From positions 1 to 5,590 of the forward strand of contig CAKTXP010000162.1 in NCBI GenBank assembly GCA_934631055.1: a stretch of DNA of 5,590 nt. The letters are read 5' to 3'. Below, piece by piece: positions 1-5,569 of the stretch; position 1 is the first letter of the stretch, and every line of letters begins with the position of its first letter. This DNA comes from an uncultured Clostridia bacterium. GTDB lineage: Bacteria > Bacillota > Clostridia > Christensenellales > Aristaeellaceae. The notes under the pieces were generated by a model that did no database searches, had not been told where the DNA came from, and was given only the letters and a program-made list of their open reading frames with translations. A program made the position numbers and the translations under genes.

Positions 1-791
1 GCGTTGCTGCGCGCGGTCAGAAGCTGGCTGAGCGCAACGCAGATGAAGATGACGCCAAGCATCAGCGTGGAAAGCGCGTTGATTTCCGGCGTGCCGCCGG
101 AACGCAGACCGGTGTAGACTTTCAGCGGCAGGGTCGTCGTTTCCGCGCTCGTCACAAAGAACGAGATGACCACGTCGTCAAGGCTCATGGCCGCTGAGAG
201 CATCATGCCCGACAGCACGGCGGGAAACACCAGCGGCAGCGTGATATCTGTCAGTACGCGCATCGGGCTTGCGCCCAGGTCGCGCGCCGCTTCCGACAGC
301 GCAGGATCCATGCCGATGAGACGGGATTTGACGTTGATGAGTACATAGGGAATGCAGAACGTCGTATGCGTCAGGATCAGCGCGCCCATGCCCAGCTTGA
401 ATCCGACCGCCGTGAACACGGACAGATACGCCATGCCCAGCACCAGTTCGGGAATCATCATCGGCAGGGTCGCCAGCGACTCGATTGCGCCGCTCAGCTT
501 TAAATGGCTTCGGGAAAGTCCGATGGCGCCCAGCGTGCCGATGCCGCCCGCCAGCAGGCTGGATACGACGGCGAGGATGAGCGAGTTCTTGAGCGCATCC
601 GCCATCAGCGCGTTGGAGAACAGGCGGCTGTACCAGCTGGTCGTGAAGCCCTGCCAGCTGCCGATGGTGCGCCCGGAGTTGAACGAATAGATGACGACCA
701 TCAAAATCGGCAGGTACAGGATGATGAGAACCAGCGTCAGATAAATGGGGGAAAAGATCTTGCGCTTTCTGCGCCGCTTTGCCGCCGCCAT
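1..791 (-). CDS. potC: PotC-type ABC importer permease (partial, C-terminus beyond window)
   Basis: This is one of two membrane permeases of a spermidine/putrescine-type ABC importer in the cytoplasmic membrane. My translation of the minus strand gives 263 codons with no stop up to the window edge; PotC proteins usually have about 260-280 residues, so only a short tail should be missing. After a basic start (MAAAKRRRKRK) come about six hydrophobic segments, near residues 14-36, 67-93, 105-130, 136-155, 186-207 and 240-260. The EAA loop that docks on the ATPase is at 167-186 (EAARDLG...ITLP). The segments SLDDVVISFFVT (203-214) and PEINALST (235-242) are typical of PotC. The start ATG shares one base with the potB stop (TAATG), with a G-rich site (GGGGGTG) just before it, which suggests translational coupling. 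The family call is firm; polyamine specificity is inferred from family resemblance and the potA-potB context. Confidence 0.9.
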   Translation of the reverse strand, partial: MAAAKRRRKRKIFSPIYLTLVLIILYLPILMVVIYSFNSGRTIGSWQGFTTSWYSRLFSNALMADALKNSLILAVVSSLLAGGIGTLGAIGLSRSHLKLSGAIESLATLPMMIPELVLGMAYLSVFTAVGFKLGMGALILTHTTFCIPYVLINVKSRLIGMDPALSEAARDLGASPMRVLTDITLPLVFPAVLSGMMLSAAMSLDDVVISFFVTSAETTTLPLKVYTGLRSGGTPEINALSTLMLGVIFICVALSQLLTARSN

Positions 792-1654
792 TACATCACC
801 CCCAAATCATCGCCGCCGACCTTGCGGTAAAGGAGATAGATGCCCGCCGAGAGCGCGATGAGGATCATGCTCATCGCCGAGCCGACGTTCCAGTCGCGCA
901 CCTTGAGCAGCTGGTCGCGGATGAGGTTGCCGACCAGAACCAGACCGCCGCCCATGATATCGGACAGGTAGAACAAGCCGACGCTCGGCACGAAGACCAG
1001 CACGCAGCCCGCTAGAATGCCCGGCGTGGTCAGCGGCAGGGTCACCGTCAGGAACGCGCGCCAGGGCGGGGAACCCAGATCGCGCGCGGCTTCCACCAGC
1101 GTGAAATCCATCTTATCCACCGCGTTGTGGCACGGCAGGATCATGAAGGAGATGAGACAGTAGACCATCGCCAGCAGCACAGAGCCGTAAGAGCCGAGGA
1201 ATTTGATATTCTTGTCGATAAGCCCCAGCGCGCGCAGCACGCCGTTGATGGGGCCGTTTGCCTGAAGCAGGATCTTCCAGCCGTAGATTCGCACCAGCGC
1301 GCTCGTCCAGAACGGGATGATGACCAGCATCATCAGCAGGGCTTTCCATTTTCTGGAAGCGCGCGCCATGCAGTAGCCGAAGGGATAGCCGATGATGAAG
1401 GAGATGAGCGTCGTGAAAAACGCCAGCTGCAAACTGTTGGCGAATACCTTGAGGTAATCCGCGCGGAGCAGCGCCTTGTAATTGGAGAGCGTCAGCGCCA
1501 TGCCCCATTCAAACTTGCCGCCGACGACCAGCGACGTACACAGCACATAGATCAGCGGCAGAGCGACCATCAGCACGCCGAAGCACGCCATCGGCGCGAC
1601 CATCAGCGCGTCGATATGCCGCTCGTGCGCTTTCAGTCCGTTTTTACGCGCCAT
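791..1654 (-). CDS. potB: PotB-type ABC importer permease
   Basis: This is the other half of the permease pair of the polyamine-type importer, 287 residues, a normal length for PotB. Hydrophobic segments lie near residues 16-42, 70-97, 104-130, 153-178, 208-231 and 254-276. The stretch around 117-140 (TSALVRIYGWKILLQANGPIN) and the SFMILPCHNAVDKMD segment (169-183) match the PotB pattern. The EAA loop is at 188-207 (EAARDLG...VTLP). The ATG at 1654 is preceded by a perfect AGGAGG (1663-1668) with 8 bases between, which lies inside the end of potA. The gene overlaps potA by 11 bp and potC by 1 bp, so the three are translated from one message. Other MalF/CysT-type permeases share the fold, but this loop pattern and gene order favour polyamine transport. 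The exact substrate cannot be read from sequence. Confidence 0.92.
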   Translation of the reverse strand: MARKNGLKAHERHIDALMVAPMACFGVLMVALPLIYVLCTSLVVGGKFEWGMALTLSNYKALLRADYLKVFANSLQLAFFTTLISFIIGYPFGYCMARASRKWKALLMMLVIIPFWTSALVRIYGWKILLQANGPINGVLRALGLIDKNIKFLGSYGSVLLAMVYCLISFMILPCHNAVDKMDFTLVEAARDLGSPPWRAFLTVTLPLTTPGILAGCVLVFVPSVGLFYLSDIMGGGLVLVGNLIRDQLLKVRDWNVGSAMSMILIALSAGIYLLYRKVGGDDLGVM

Positions 1655-2732
1655 AGGACGAACCTCCTATGACCGCCGCCTGCGCGGGATCCCAATACAG
1701 ATAGGCGTTGGCTCCGGCTTCGAGCGCGTCCGCCAGCCGTCCTTCGCTGGTCGCGACGGCTTCGCTGCCATCCGCCAAAGTAAGGTAGGTCAGCACGCTG
1801 CCGCCGGCGTAACGCGCTTCGCGAACCGTCGCCGGAATGTTGAAACCGTCGATCGGCGTACTGGAAACGCGCATGCGCTCCGTCCGGACGCACAATTCGC
1901 AGGCTTCTCCGGCGATGAGCATCGCTCGCGACGCGTCCACGGTGAAGCTGCCGCATGCGCCGCGGACGACCGCCGTATTTCTGCCGACGGATTCGACCCT
2001 GCCGCTGAGCAGCGTCGAGCGCCCGATGAACTGGGCGACATAACGCGTCTTTGGCTCGTCGTAGATCTCTTCCGGCGTGCCGATCTGCTCAAAGCGCCCG
2101 CCGCGCATGACGGCGATGCGGTCGGACATATTGATGGCTTCTTCCTGATCGTGCGTGATATAGACGAAGGTGATGCCGAGCTTCTTTTGCAGGCGCTTGA
2201 GTTCCAGCTGCATCTGGCGGCGGAGCTGGAGATCCAGCGCGCCGAGCGGCTCATCCAGCAGCAGCAGCGCCGGTTCCGGCGCGAGCGCGCGGGCGATGGC
2301 GATGCGCTGGCGCTGTCCGCCGGAAAGCTGGGCGGGCATGCGCTTGGCATAGTCGCTCATCTGAACCAGTTCAAGCATCTCGGAAATGCGCGCCGCCGCG
2401 GCTTTCTTATCCATGCCGCGCACACGCAGACCATAGCCCACGTTTTTCTCCACGTTCATATGCGGAAAGAGCGCGTAACTCTGAAAGACTGTGTTGACGG
2501 GGCGCTTTTCCGGCGGCAGGTCGGTGACGTCTTTTCCGTTGAGGATGACGCTGCCCTCGTCGGGCGTTTCCAGACCGGAAATGATGCGCAGGGTCGTCGT
2601 TTTGCCGCAGCCTGACGCGCCCAGAAGCGTGACGAACTCGCCGCGCGCGACATCCAGCGAGATATCGCGCAGAACGTCGCCCTCGCCGAAATTCTTGGAA
2701 ATATGCTGTAAGGAAAGAAGGGTATCCTGCAT
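1644..2732 (-). CDS. potA: PotA-type ABC importer ATPase
   Basis: This is the cytoplasmic ATPase of the polyamine-type importer; it hydrolyses ATP to drive PotB/PotC. From the ATG at 2732 it has 362 residues, slightly shorter than E. coli PotA. Visible motifs are Walker A GASGCGKT (38-45), Q-loop Gln84 in VFQSYALFPHM, signature LSGGQRQR (136-143), Walker B LLLLDEP (156-162), D-loop ALD (165-167) and switch His194 (ITHDQEEA). Residues from about 240 to 355 form a C-terminal region of the TOBE type found in PotA, MalK and UgpC-like ATPases. The start is chosen because GGGAGG (2738-2743) sits 5 bases upstream. A longer frame opens at a TTG (2771), but this lies inside a dyad without a good ribosome binding site. 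Gene order potA-potB-potC supports a polyamine role; iron, phosphonate or sugar ATPases share these motifs, so specificity is inferred. Confidence 0.92.
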   Translation of the reverse strand: MQDTLLSLQHISKNFGEGDVLRDISLDVARGEFVTLLGASGCGKTTTLRIISGLETPDEGSVILNGKDVTDLPPEKRPVNTVFQSYALFPHMNVEKNVGYGLRVRGMDKKAAAARISEMLELVQMSDYAKRMPAQLSGGQRQRIAIARALAPEPALLLLDEPLGALDLQLRRQMQLELKRLQKKLGITFVYITHDQEEAINMSDRIAVMRGGRFEQIGTPEEIYDEPKTRYVAQFIGRSTLLSGRVESVGRNTAVVRGACGSFTVDASRAMLIAGEACELCVRTERMRVSSTPIDGFNIPATVREARYAGGSVLTYLTLADGSEAVATSEGRLADALEAGANAYLYWDPAQAAVIGGSSYGA

Positions 2733-2737
2733 GTTAT

Positions 2738-2743
2738 CCTCCC
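2738..2743 (-). promoter_or_regulatory. Ribosome binding site that fixes the potA start
   Basis: GGGAGG on the minus strand lies 5 bases before the ATG at 2732 and supports this start over the in-frame TTG 13 codons upstream. Confidence 0.75.
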
Positions 2744-2749
2744 TGAAAT

Positions 2750-2788
2750 CATGCTGTATTTCTAGGGTCAACCTATAAAAACAGCATG
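2750..2788. promoter_or_regulatory. 39-bp dyad at the pot operon start point (candidate operator)
   Basis: CATGCTGT (2750-2757) is matched by ACAGCATG (2781-2788). Inside, three pairs (2759-2761 with 2777-2779) and four pairs (TAGG 2763-2766 with CCTA 2772-2775) continue the symmetry, broken by two single mismatches, around a 5-base centre. The dyad begins at the edge of the -10 box and covers the predicted transcription start near 2782. Only part of it would be transcribed, so the outer stem could not form in RNA. That favours a DNA operator for a dimeric regulator over an RNA hairpin. The regulator is not in the window. A further ATGCT half-site (2794-2798) forms a smaller dyad with AGCAT (2783-2787) across the -10 box. 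Confidence 0.55.
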
Positions 2789-2817
2789 ATTATATGCTAT
2801 GAAAGCCCTCCTGTCAA
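2789..2817 (-). promoter_or_regulatory. Promoter of the potABC operon
   Basis: On the minus strand a perfect TTGACA (2812-2817) is separated by 17 bases from a perfect TATAAT (2789-2794), the ideal housekeeping sigma arrangement. Transcription should start near 2782, about 50 bases before the potA ATG. A promoter this close to consensus would be strong unless repressed, consistent with the dyad over its start point. Confidence 0.85.
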
Positions 2818-2852
2818 TATGAAAGTTCAGCGATAAAATTGTGTGGGTTTAA

Positions 2853-2869
2853 TCCTGCTAAACGCAGGA
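2853..2869. other. Small hairpin in the intergenic region
   Basis: TCCTGC (2853-2858) and GCAGGA (2864-2869) form a perfect 6-bp stem with a 5-base loop. On the minus strand it lies just downstream of the larger terminator-like stem and is followed by TTAAA rather than a good T run. It could be a back-up terminator or part of the region upstream of the pot promoter. Confidence 0.35.
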
Positions 2870-2879
2870 GCATGAAAAC

Positions 2880-2910
2880 AGTCCTTTGCCGACGTAAAAG
2901 GCAAAGGACT
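2880..2910 (-). terminator. Rho-independent terminator of the amino-acid importer operon
   Basis: A perfect 11-bp stem (AGTCCTTTGCC at 2880-2890 with GGCAAAGGACT at 2900-2910) encloses a 9-base loop. It lies 8 bases past the stop codon of the ATPase gene. On the minus strand the stem is followed by GTTTTC, a short T run, so termination may be moderate. It separates the amino-acid unit from the pot promoter about 60 bases further on. Confidence 0.7.
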
Positions 2911-2918
2911 TTATGGAT

Positions 2919-3674
2919 TCAATAATTGCTTTCTCCGGCAAATGCGCGGATAGCTTCGCTGCGGTTATTGCCCAAAACCTGCTGAGCGGGCCCATCCTCG
3001 ACGACAAGCCCATCCGCCATATAGATAACACGGTCGGCGACGTCGCGGGCAAAATTCATTTCATGCGTGACGACGATCATCGTGCGCTTTTCTTCGGCAA
3101 GCTGGCGGATAACGCCGAGAACTTCCTGCGTAAGCTGGGGGTCGAGCGCGCTGGTCGGCTCGTCAAAGCAGAGAATCTCCGGATCCATCGCGAGCGCACG
3201 GGCGATAGCGACGCGCTGACATTGCCCGCCGGAGAGATTGCAGGGGTAAGCGTCCGCCTTATCCGCCAGACCGACCTTTTCCAGCAGGAGCATCGCTTTC
3301 TGCTCGGCTTCCTGACGGCTGCGATGCAGAACGAGCTGCTGGGGCGCGATGAGGTTGCGCAGAACGGTATAGTGCGGGAAGAGATTGTAATCCTGAAAGA
3401 CCAGCCCCATCTTCAGGCACAGACCGCGCAGACCCTTGTCCCTCTGATAGTGTGCCACGCCGTCCGCGCCGGTTGTGACCATCGGCTGTCCGTCGATGCG
3501 GATCTCGCCGCTGTCGATGGTCTCCAGATGGTTCATGCAGCGCAGGAGCGTGCTTTTGCCCGAACCGCTTCTGCCGATGATCGCGACGACCTCGCCGCGC
3601 GCGACGCGGACGGTCACGCCCTTGAGGACTTCGTTGTCCCCGAATTTTTTCTTGATGTCGATCGCCTGAAGCAT
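2919..3674 (-). CDS. Polar amino-acid ABC importer ATPase (GlnQ/HisP family)
   Basis: This is the cytoplasmic ATPase that powers amino-acid uptake with the permease encoded just upstream. Its 251 residues match the compact GlnQ/HisP family, which lacks the C-terminal regulatory domain seen in PotA. Motifs: Walker A GRSGSGKST (34-42), Q-loop Gln94 in VFQDYNLFPH, signature LSGGQCQR (147-154), Walker B ILCFDEP (167-173), D-loop SALD (175-178) and His204 in VTHEM. The signature is usually LSGGQQQR in this family; the Cys at 152 is a small variation outside the core LSGGQ. The ATG at 3674 has AGGGGG 7 bases upstream, and the gap from the permease stop is 12 bases, so both are on one message. Substrate specificity is set by the binding protein, so no exact symbol is given. 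Confidence 0.93.
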   Translation of the reverse strand: MLQAIDIKKKFGDNEVLKGVTVRVARGEVVAIIGRSGSGKSTLLRCMNHLETIDSGEIRIDGQPMVTTGADGVAHYQRDKGLRGLCLKMGLVFQDYNLFPHYTVLRNLIAPQQLVLHRSRQEAEQKAMLLLEKVGLADKADAYPCNLSGGQCQRVAIARALAMDPEILCFDEPTSALDPQLTQEVLGVIRQLAEEKRTMIVVTHEMNFARDVADRVIYMADGLVVEDGPAQQVLGNNRSEAIRAFAGESNY

Positions 3675-3686
3675 GACGAATCCCCC

Positions 3687-4352
3687 TTAATCCTTGTAAT
3701 ACGCCATGCGGCGGTTGAGATAATTGAAGATGAGCGAGACCACGCCGTTCATCAGCAGATAGAACAGACCCGCGACGAACAGCGGCTCGACCGACGCCGT
3801 GCGGCTCGCTTCGTTCTTCGCCGCGCGGAACAATTCGGAAACGGCGATGACGTTTGCCAGCGAGGTATCCTTGACCAGCGTGATGACCTCGTTGCTGACC
3901 GGCAGAAGCACGCGCTTCATGACCTGCGGCAGGACGATATGGAAGAAGGTCTGCGTTTTCGTCAGCCCTAAGACCTGACTGGCTTCATGCTGCCCGACGG
4001 GGATGGACTGGATGCCGCCGCGGAAGATCTCGGCGAAATACGCCGCGTAGTTCAGCGAGAAGGACAATATCGTAGCGTTCATGCGATCCAGATTGATGCC
4101 GGTCAGCGTCGGAATAGCGAAATAGATCGCGAAGATTTGCAGCATCAGCGGCGTACCGCGCATCACGAGGATATACAGCGAGACCGGCGCGCTGATGATC
4201 TTTCTTTTACTCATGCGCAGTAGCGCAAGGGCAAGTCCGAGCGGCAGAGAAAAGATCAGCGTGAAACAGAAGATGATCAGCGTATTGCCGAAACCGCCCA
4301 TCATGGAGAGGATCAGTTTCATCAGCGCGTCGAAGTTATTGAAATACCTCAT
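3687..4352 (-). CDS. Polar amino-acid ABC importer permease (HisM/GlnP family)
   Basis: This membrane subunit forms the channel of the amino-acid importer. Its 221 residues are normal for the family. Hydrophobic segments are near residues 20-45, 56-84, 92-110 and 188-212, with a less clear one around 150-172. Family hallmarks are RGTPLMLQ (65-72), NYAAYFAEIFRGG (101-113), the EAA-type ATPase contact loop starting at EASQVLG (123-129) and running to VLPQ (140-143), and TLVKDTSL (158-165). Only one permease gene is present, so a homodimer is likely. The ATG at 4352 has GGAGG (4358-4362) 5 bases upstream. It is followed by the ATPase gene after 12 bases, but is separated from the binding-protein gene by a 283-base spacer full of hairpins. 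I see no convincing promoter of its own in the 50 bases before it. Confidence 0.93.
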   Translation of the reverse strand: MRYFNNFDALMKLILSMMGGFGNTLIIFCFTLIFSLPLGLALALLRMSKRKIISAPVSLYILVMRGTPLMLQIFAIYFAIPTLTGINLDRMNATILSFSLNYAAYFAEIFRGGIQSIPVGQHEASQVLGLTKTQTFFHIVLPQVMKRVLLPVSNEVITLVKDTSLANVIAVSELFRAAKNEASRTASVEPLFVAGLFYLLMNGVVSLIFNYLNRRMAYYKD

Positions 4353-4400
4353 GAAAGCCTCCGGAGTCAGTGAATTTGAAGAGCGTTGCGAAATCGCGCG

Positions 4401-4427
4401 AAAAGGGCGCCTTACGGCGTCCCTTTT
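4401..4427. terminator. Bidirectional terminator-like hairpin before the permease gene
   Basis: AAAAGGGCGCC (4401-4411) pairs with GGCG plus CCCTTTT (4416-4427), with a single T bulge at 4420. It makes an 11-bp stem with a 4-base loop; on the minus strand the loop is GTAA, a GNRA type. A-rich and T-rich ends on both sides make it a plausible terminator in either direction. It lies inside the amino-acid operon, about 40 bases before the permease ribosome binding site. It could therefore act as a partial terminator that lowers permease and ATPase expression relative to the binding protein. That effect is inferred. Confidence 0.55.
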
Positions 4428-4447
4428 CTAAAGTGCGAGGAGTACGA

Positions 4448-4635
4448 CAGGGAACGCTTGGGGCTTTGCCCCAAACCCCAGCAGGGAACCTTGTTCCCTG
4501 CACCCTTTCCTTCATTTATCGCTTTGCGATAAATGGATGATAATCCGATTTAAACCGCCGCGAAGCGAAGAAGGGAGTCTGAGGGACAATGTCCCTCAGG
4601 CGGGGCTTGGGGCGGCAGCCCCAATCGTAACCCTG
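4448..4635. repeat. MITE/REP-like composite hairpin element between binding-protein and permease genes
   Basis: This spacer has no gene. It holds two similar arms in inverted orientation. The left arm on the plus strand has hairpins TTGGGGC-TTT-GCCCCAA (4458-4474) and GCAGGGAAC-CTT-GTTCCCTGC (4481-4501), then CCCTTTCCTTC. The right arm on the minus strand has TTGGGGC-TGCC-GCCCCAA (4624-4607), a CCCC linker, CTGAGGGAC-ATT-GTCCCTCAG (4599-4579), then CCCTTCTTC. A CAGGG motif lies outside each arm (4448-4452 and, inverted, 4631-4635). The centre carries another perfect hairpin, CATTTATCGC-TTT-GCGATAAATG (4513-4535), and an AT-rich segment. The outer motif begins directly after the binding-protein stop codon. 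No target duplication or transposase is visible. GC-rich modular repeats of this style are frequent between genes of Clostridia; mobility is inferred from the inverted arms only. Confidence 0.65.
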
Positions 4636-5457
4636 TTATTTCTTGTAGTCCGCGGCGTACTTGGAAACCAGCGTGATGTCGTTGGCGAACCAGTTCGCAC
4701 GGATGGCGTCCAGCGTGCCGTCCTCAGCCATGGCGATGAGCGTTTCGCTGACGGCGTCCGCGAGCGTATCCTCGCCCTTGCGGAAGGCGATGCCGTATTC
4801 CTCGGCGTCCATGACTTCCGGCAGAACGGTGAAGAGCGTCGGGTCATTCTGCTGGGCGATGTAGTAGTTGCCGACAACGGAGTCGATCAGCAGAACGTCG
4901 ATGCCGCCAAGCTTGAGATCCATCAGCGCGGCGACGAAATCGTCATACAGCGCGACCTCCGCGACGGAGTCCTTGAGGTCGGGGTTCGCTTCCAGCACAT
5001 CGACCGAGCTGGAACCCGCCTGCGTGCCGAGAACCTTGCCCGCAAGCTCATCCTTGGACGTGATGCCGGAATCCGTGCGGACGACGAGGATCTGCTCGTT
5101 GGCGAGATACGGGATAGAGAAGGTCATCTGCTCCTGGCGTTCGGGGGTCATCGTCAGACCGGACCAGATGCAGTCGATATTTTTGCCCGAAAGCTCAAGC
5201 TCCTTGGAGTCCCATGCGATCGGCTGGAGAACGAGTTCCACGCCCAGGCGAGAGGTGACTTCCTTCGCCAGGTCGATATCGAAACCGACGTGGTCGCCGT
5301 TCTCATCGACAAAGCCCATCGGCGGATATTCCTCGTCAAATCCCATCACGAAGGTACCCTTCGCCTGTACATCGGCAAGACCGGTATCTTCCGCGAAAGC
5401 GGCGGCGCAGCAGAGCGTCATCACAGAGGCAAGCAGAGCGGCAAGAAACTTTTTCAT
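4636..5457 (-). CDS. Secreted polar amino-acid substrate-binding protein (SBP_bac_3 family)
   Basis: This extracytoplasmic receptor captures an amino acid and delivers it to the permease encoded downstream. Of its 273 residues, the first 22 or so form a signal peptide (MKKFLAALLASVMTLCCAAAFA, cleavage likely after AFA). The mature part shows the family pattern: GFDEEYPPMGF (39-49), GFDIDLAKEV (58-67), IDCIWSGLTMTPERQ (94-108), with Arg107 the expected carboxylate-binding residue, and FSIPY (113-117). IDVLLIDSVVGNYYI (186-200) contains Asp192, probably the amino-group contact. There are two Cys near the end of the hydrophobic core but no proper lipobox. The ATG at 5457 is preceded by AGGAG (5468-5472) at 10 bases. 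It is first in its operon, after a good promoter. The pattern fits polar amino acids or cystine; I cannot choose among them. Confidence 0.93.
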   Translation of the reverse strand: MKKFLAALLASVMTLCCAAAFAEDTGLADVQAKGTFVMGFDEEYPPMGFVDENGDHVGFDIDLAKEVTSRLGVELVLQPIAWDSKELELSGKNIDCIWSGLTMTPERQEQMTFSIPYLANEQILVVRTDSGITSKDELAGKVLGTQAGSSSVDVLEANPDLKDSVAEVALYDDFVAALMDLKLGGIDVLLIDSVVGNYYIAQQNDPTLFTVLPEVMDAEEYGIAFRKGEDTLADAVSETLIAMAEDGTLDAIRANWFANDITLVSKYAADYKK

Positions 5458-5480
5458 AGGGGTATTGCTCCTTTCTTCAT

Positions 5481-5498
5481 GGACCCGAAACGGTGTCC
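5481..5498 (-). other. Short leader hairpin before the binding-protein gene
   Basis: On the minus strand GGAC and CCG pair with CGG and GTCC around a TTT loop, with one bulged A. It lies 6 bases upstream of the AAAGGAG ribosome binding site region. It is too short to call a riboswitch and may only stabilise the 5' end of the message. Confidence 0.3.
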
Positions 5499-5508
5499 GT
5501 AGGGGTTT

Positions 5509-5542
5509 GCTTTAATGTGCTATCGCTTTAACGTGATAAAGC
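5509..5542. promoter_or_regulatory. Operator-like repeats at the binding-protein promoter
   Basis: GCTTTAATGTG (5509-5519) and GCTTTAACGTG (5525-5535) are direct repeats with 10 of 11 bases equal and a 16-base period. The second also forms a perfect dyad, GCTTTA-N6-TAAAGC (5525-5542), which reaches into the -10 box. The predicted transcription start near 5533 is inside the dyad. Three half-sites around a start point suggest binding by a repressor, but its identity is unknown and no regulator gene is in the window. Confidence 0.5.
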
Positions 5543-5569
5543 ATACCACGAAGACGGGGCGGTTGTCAA
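5540..5569 (-). promoter_or_regulatory. Promoter of the amino-acid importer operon
   Basis: On the minus strand a perfect TTGACA (5564-5569) lies 18 bases from TATGCT (5540-5545), which is preceded by TG-G (5546-5548), an extended -10. Transcription should start near 5533, giving a leader of about 75 bases. Two 7-base A-tracts lie just upstream on the same strand, at 5573-5579 and 5584-5590, spaced by 11 bases. They look like an UP element or a bend. Confidence 0.8.

Noticed and set aside
147..154. Membrane-ATPase signature change LSGGQCQR in the amino-acid ATPase (residues 147-154) as a loss of function
   Set aside because: The core LSGGQ and all catalytic residues are intact; the Cys is outside the core and probably neutral. 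Coordinates given here are residue numbers of the protein encoded at 2919-3674.
1127..1672. Plus-strand open frame of 181 codons
   Set aside because: It is antisense to potB, which shows the full permease pattern; its composition is that of a shadow frame.
2733..2771. TTG start extending PotA by 13 residues
   Set aside because: The TTG falls in the dyad close to the predicted transcription start and has no ribosome binding site. The ATG at 2732 has GGGAGG at ideal spacing and gives a normal PotA N-terminus.
2913..3971. Long plus-strand open frame of 352 codons
   Set aside because: It lies opposite the ATPase and permease genes, which have full family motifs. Its translation is rich in Arg, Asp and Gln with no recognisable domain. 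It is a GC-codon shadow.
4448..4635. CRISPR array or attachment site in the hairpin-rich spacer
   Set aside because: The repeats are short, inverted and not regularly spaced with unique spacers. There is no integrase or cas gene nearby.
4537..5502. Plus-strand open frame of 321 codons
   Set aside because: It runs antisense through the hairpin spacer and the whole binding-protein gene. It has no ribosome binding site or domain, so it is a shadow of the real gene.
5458..5533. Riboswitch in the leader of the binding-protein gene
   Set aside because: The leader is only about 75 bases with one weak hairpin. I see no conserved riboswitch core or terminator/antiterminator pair.
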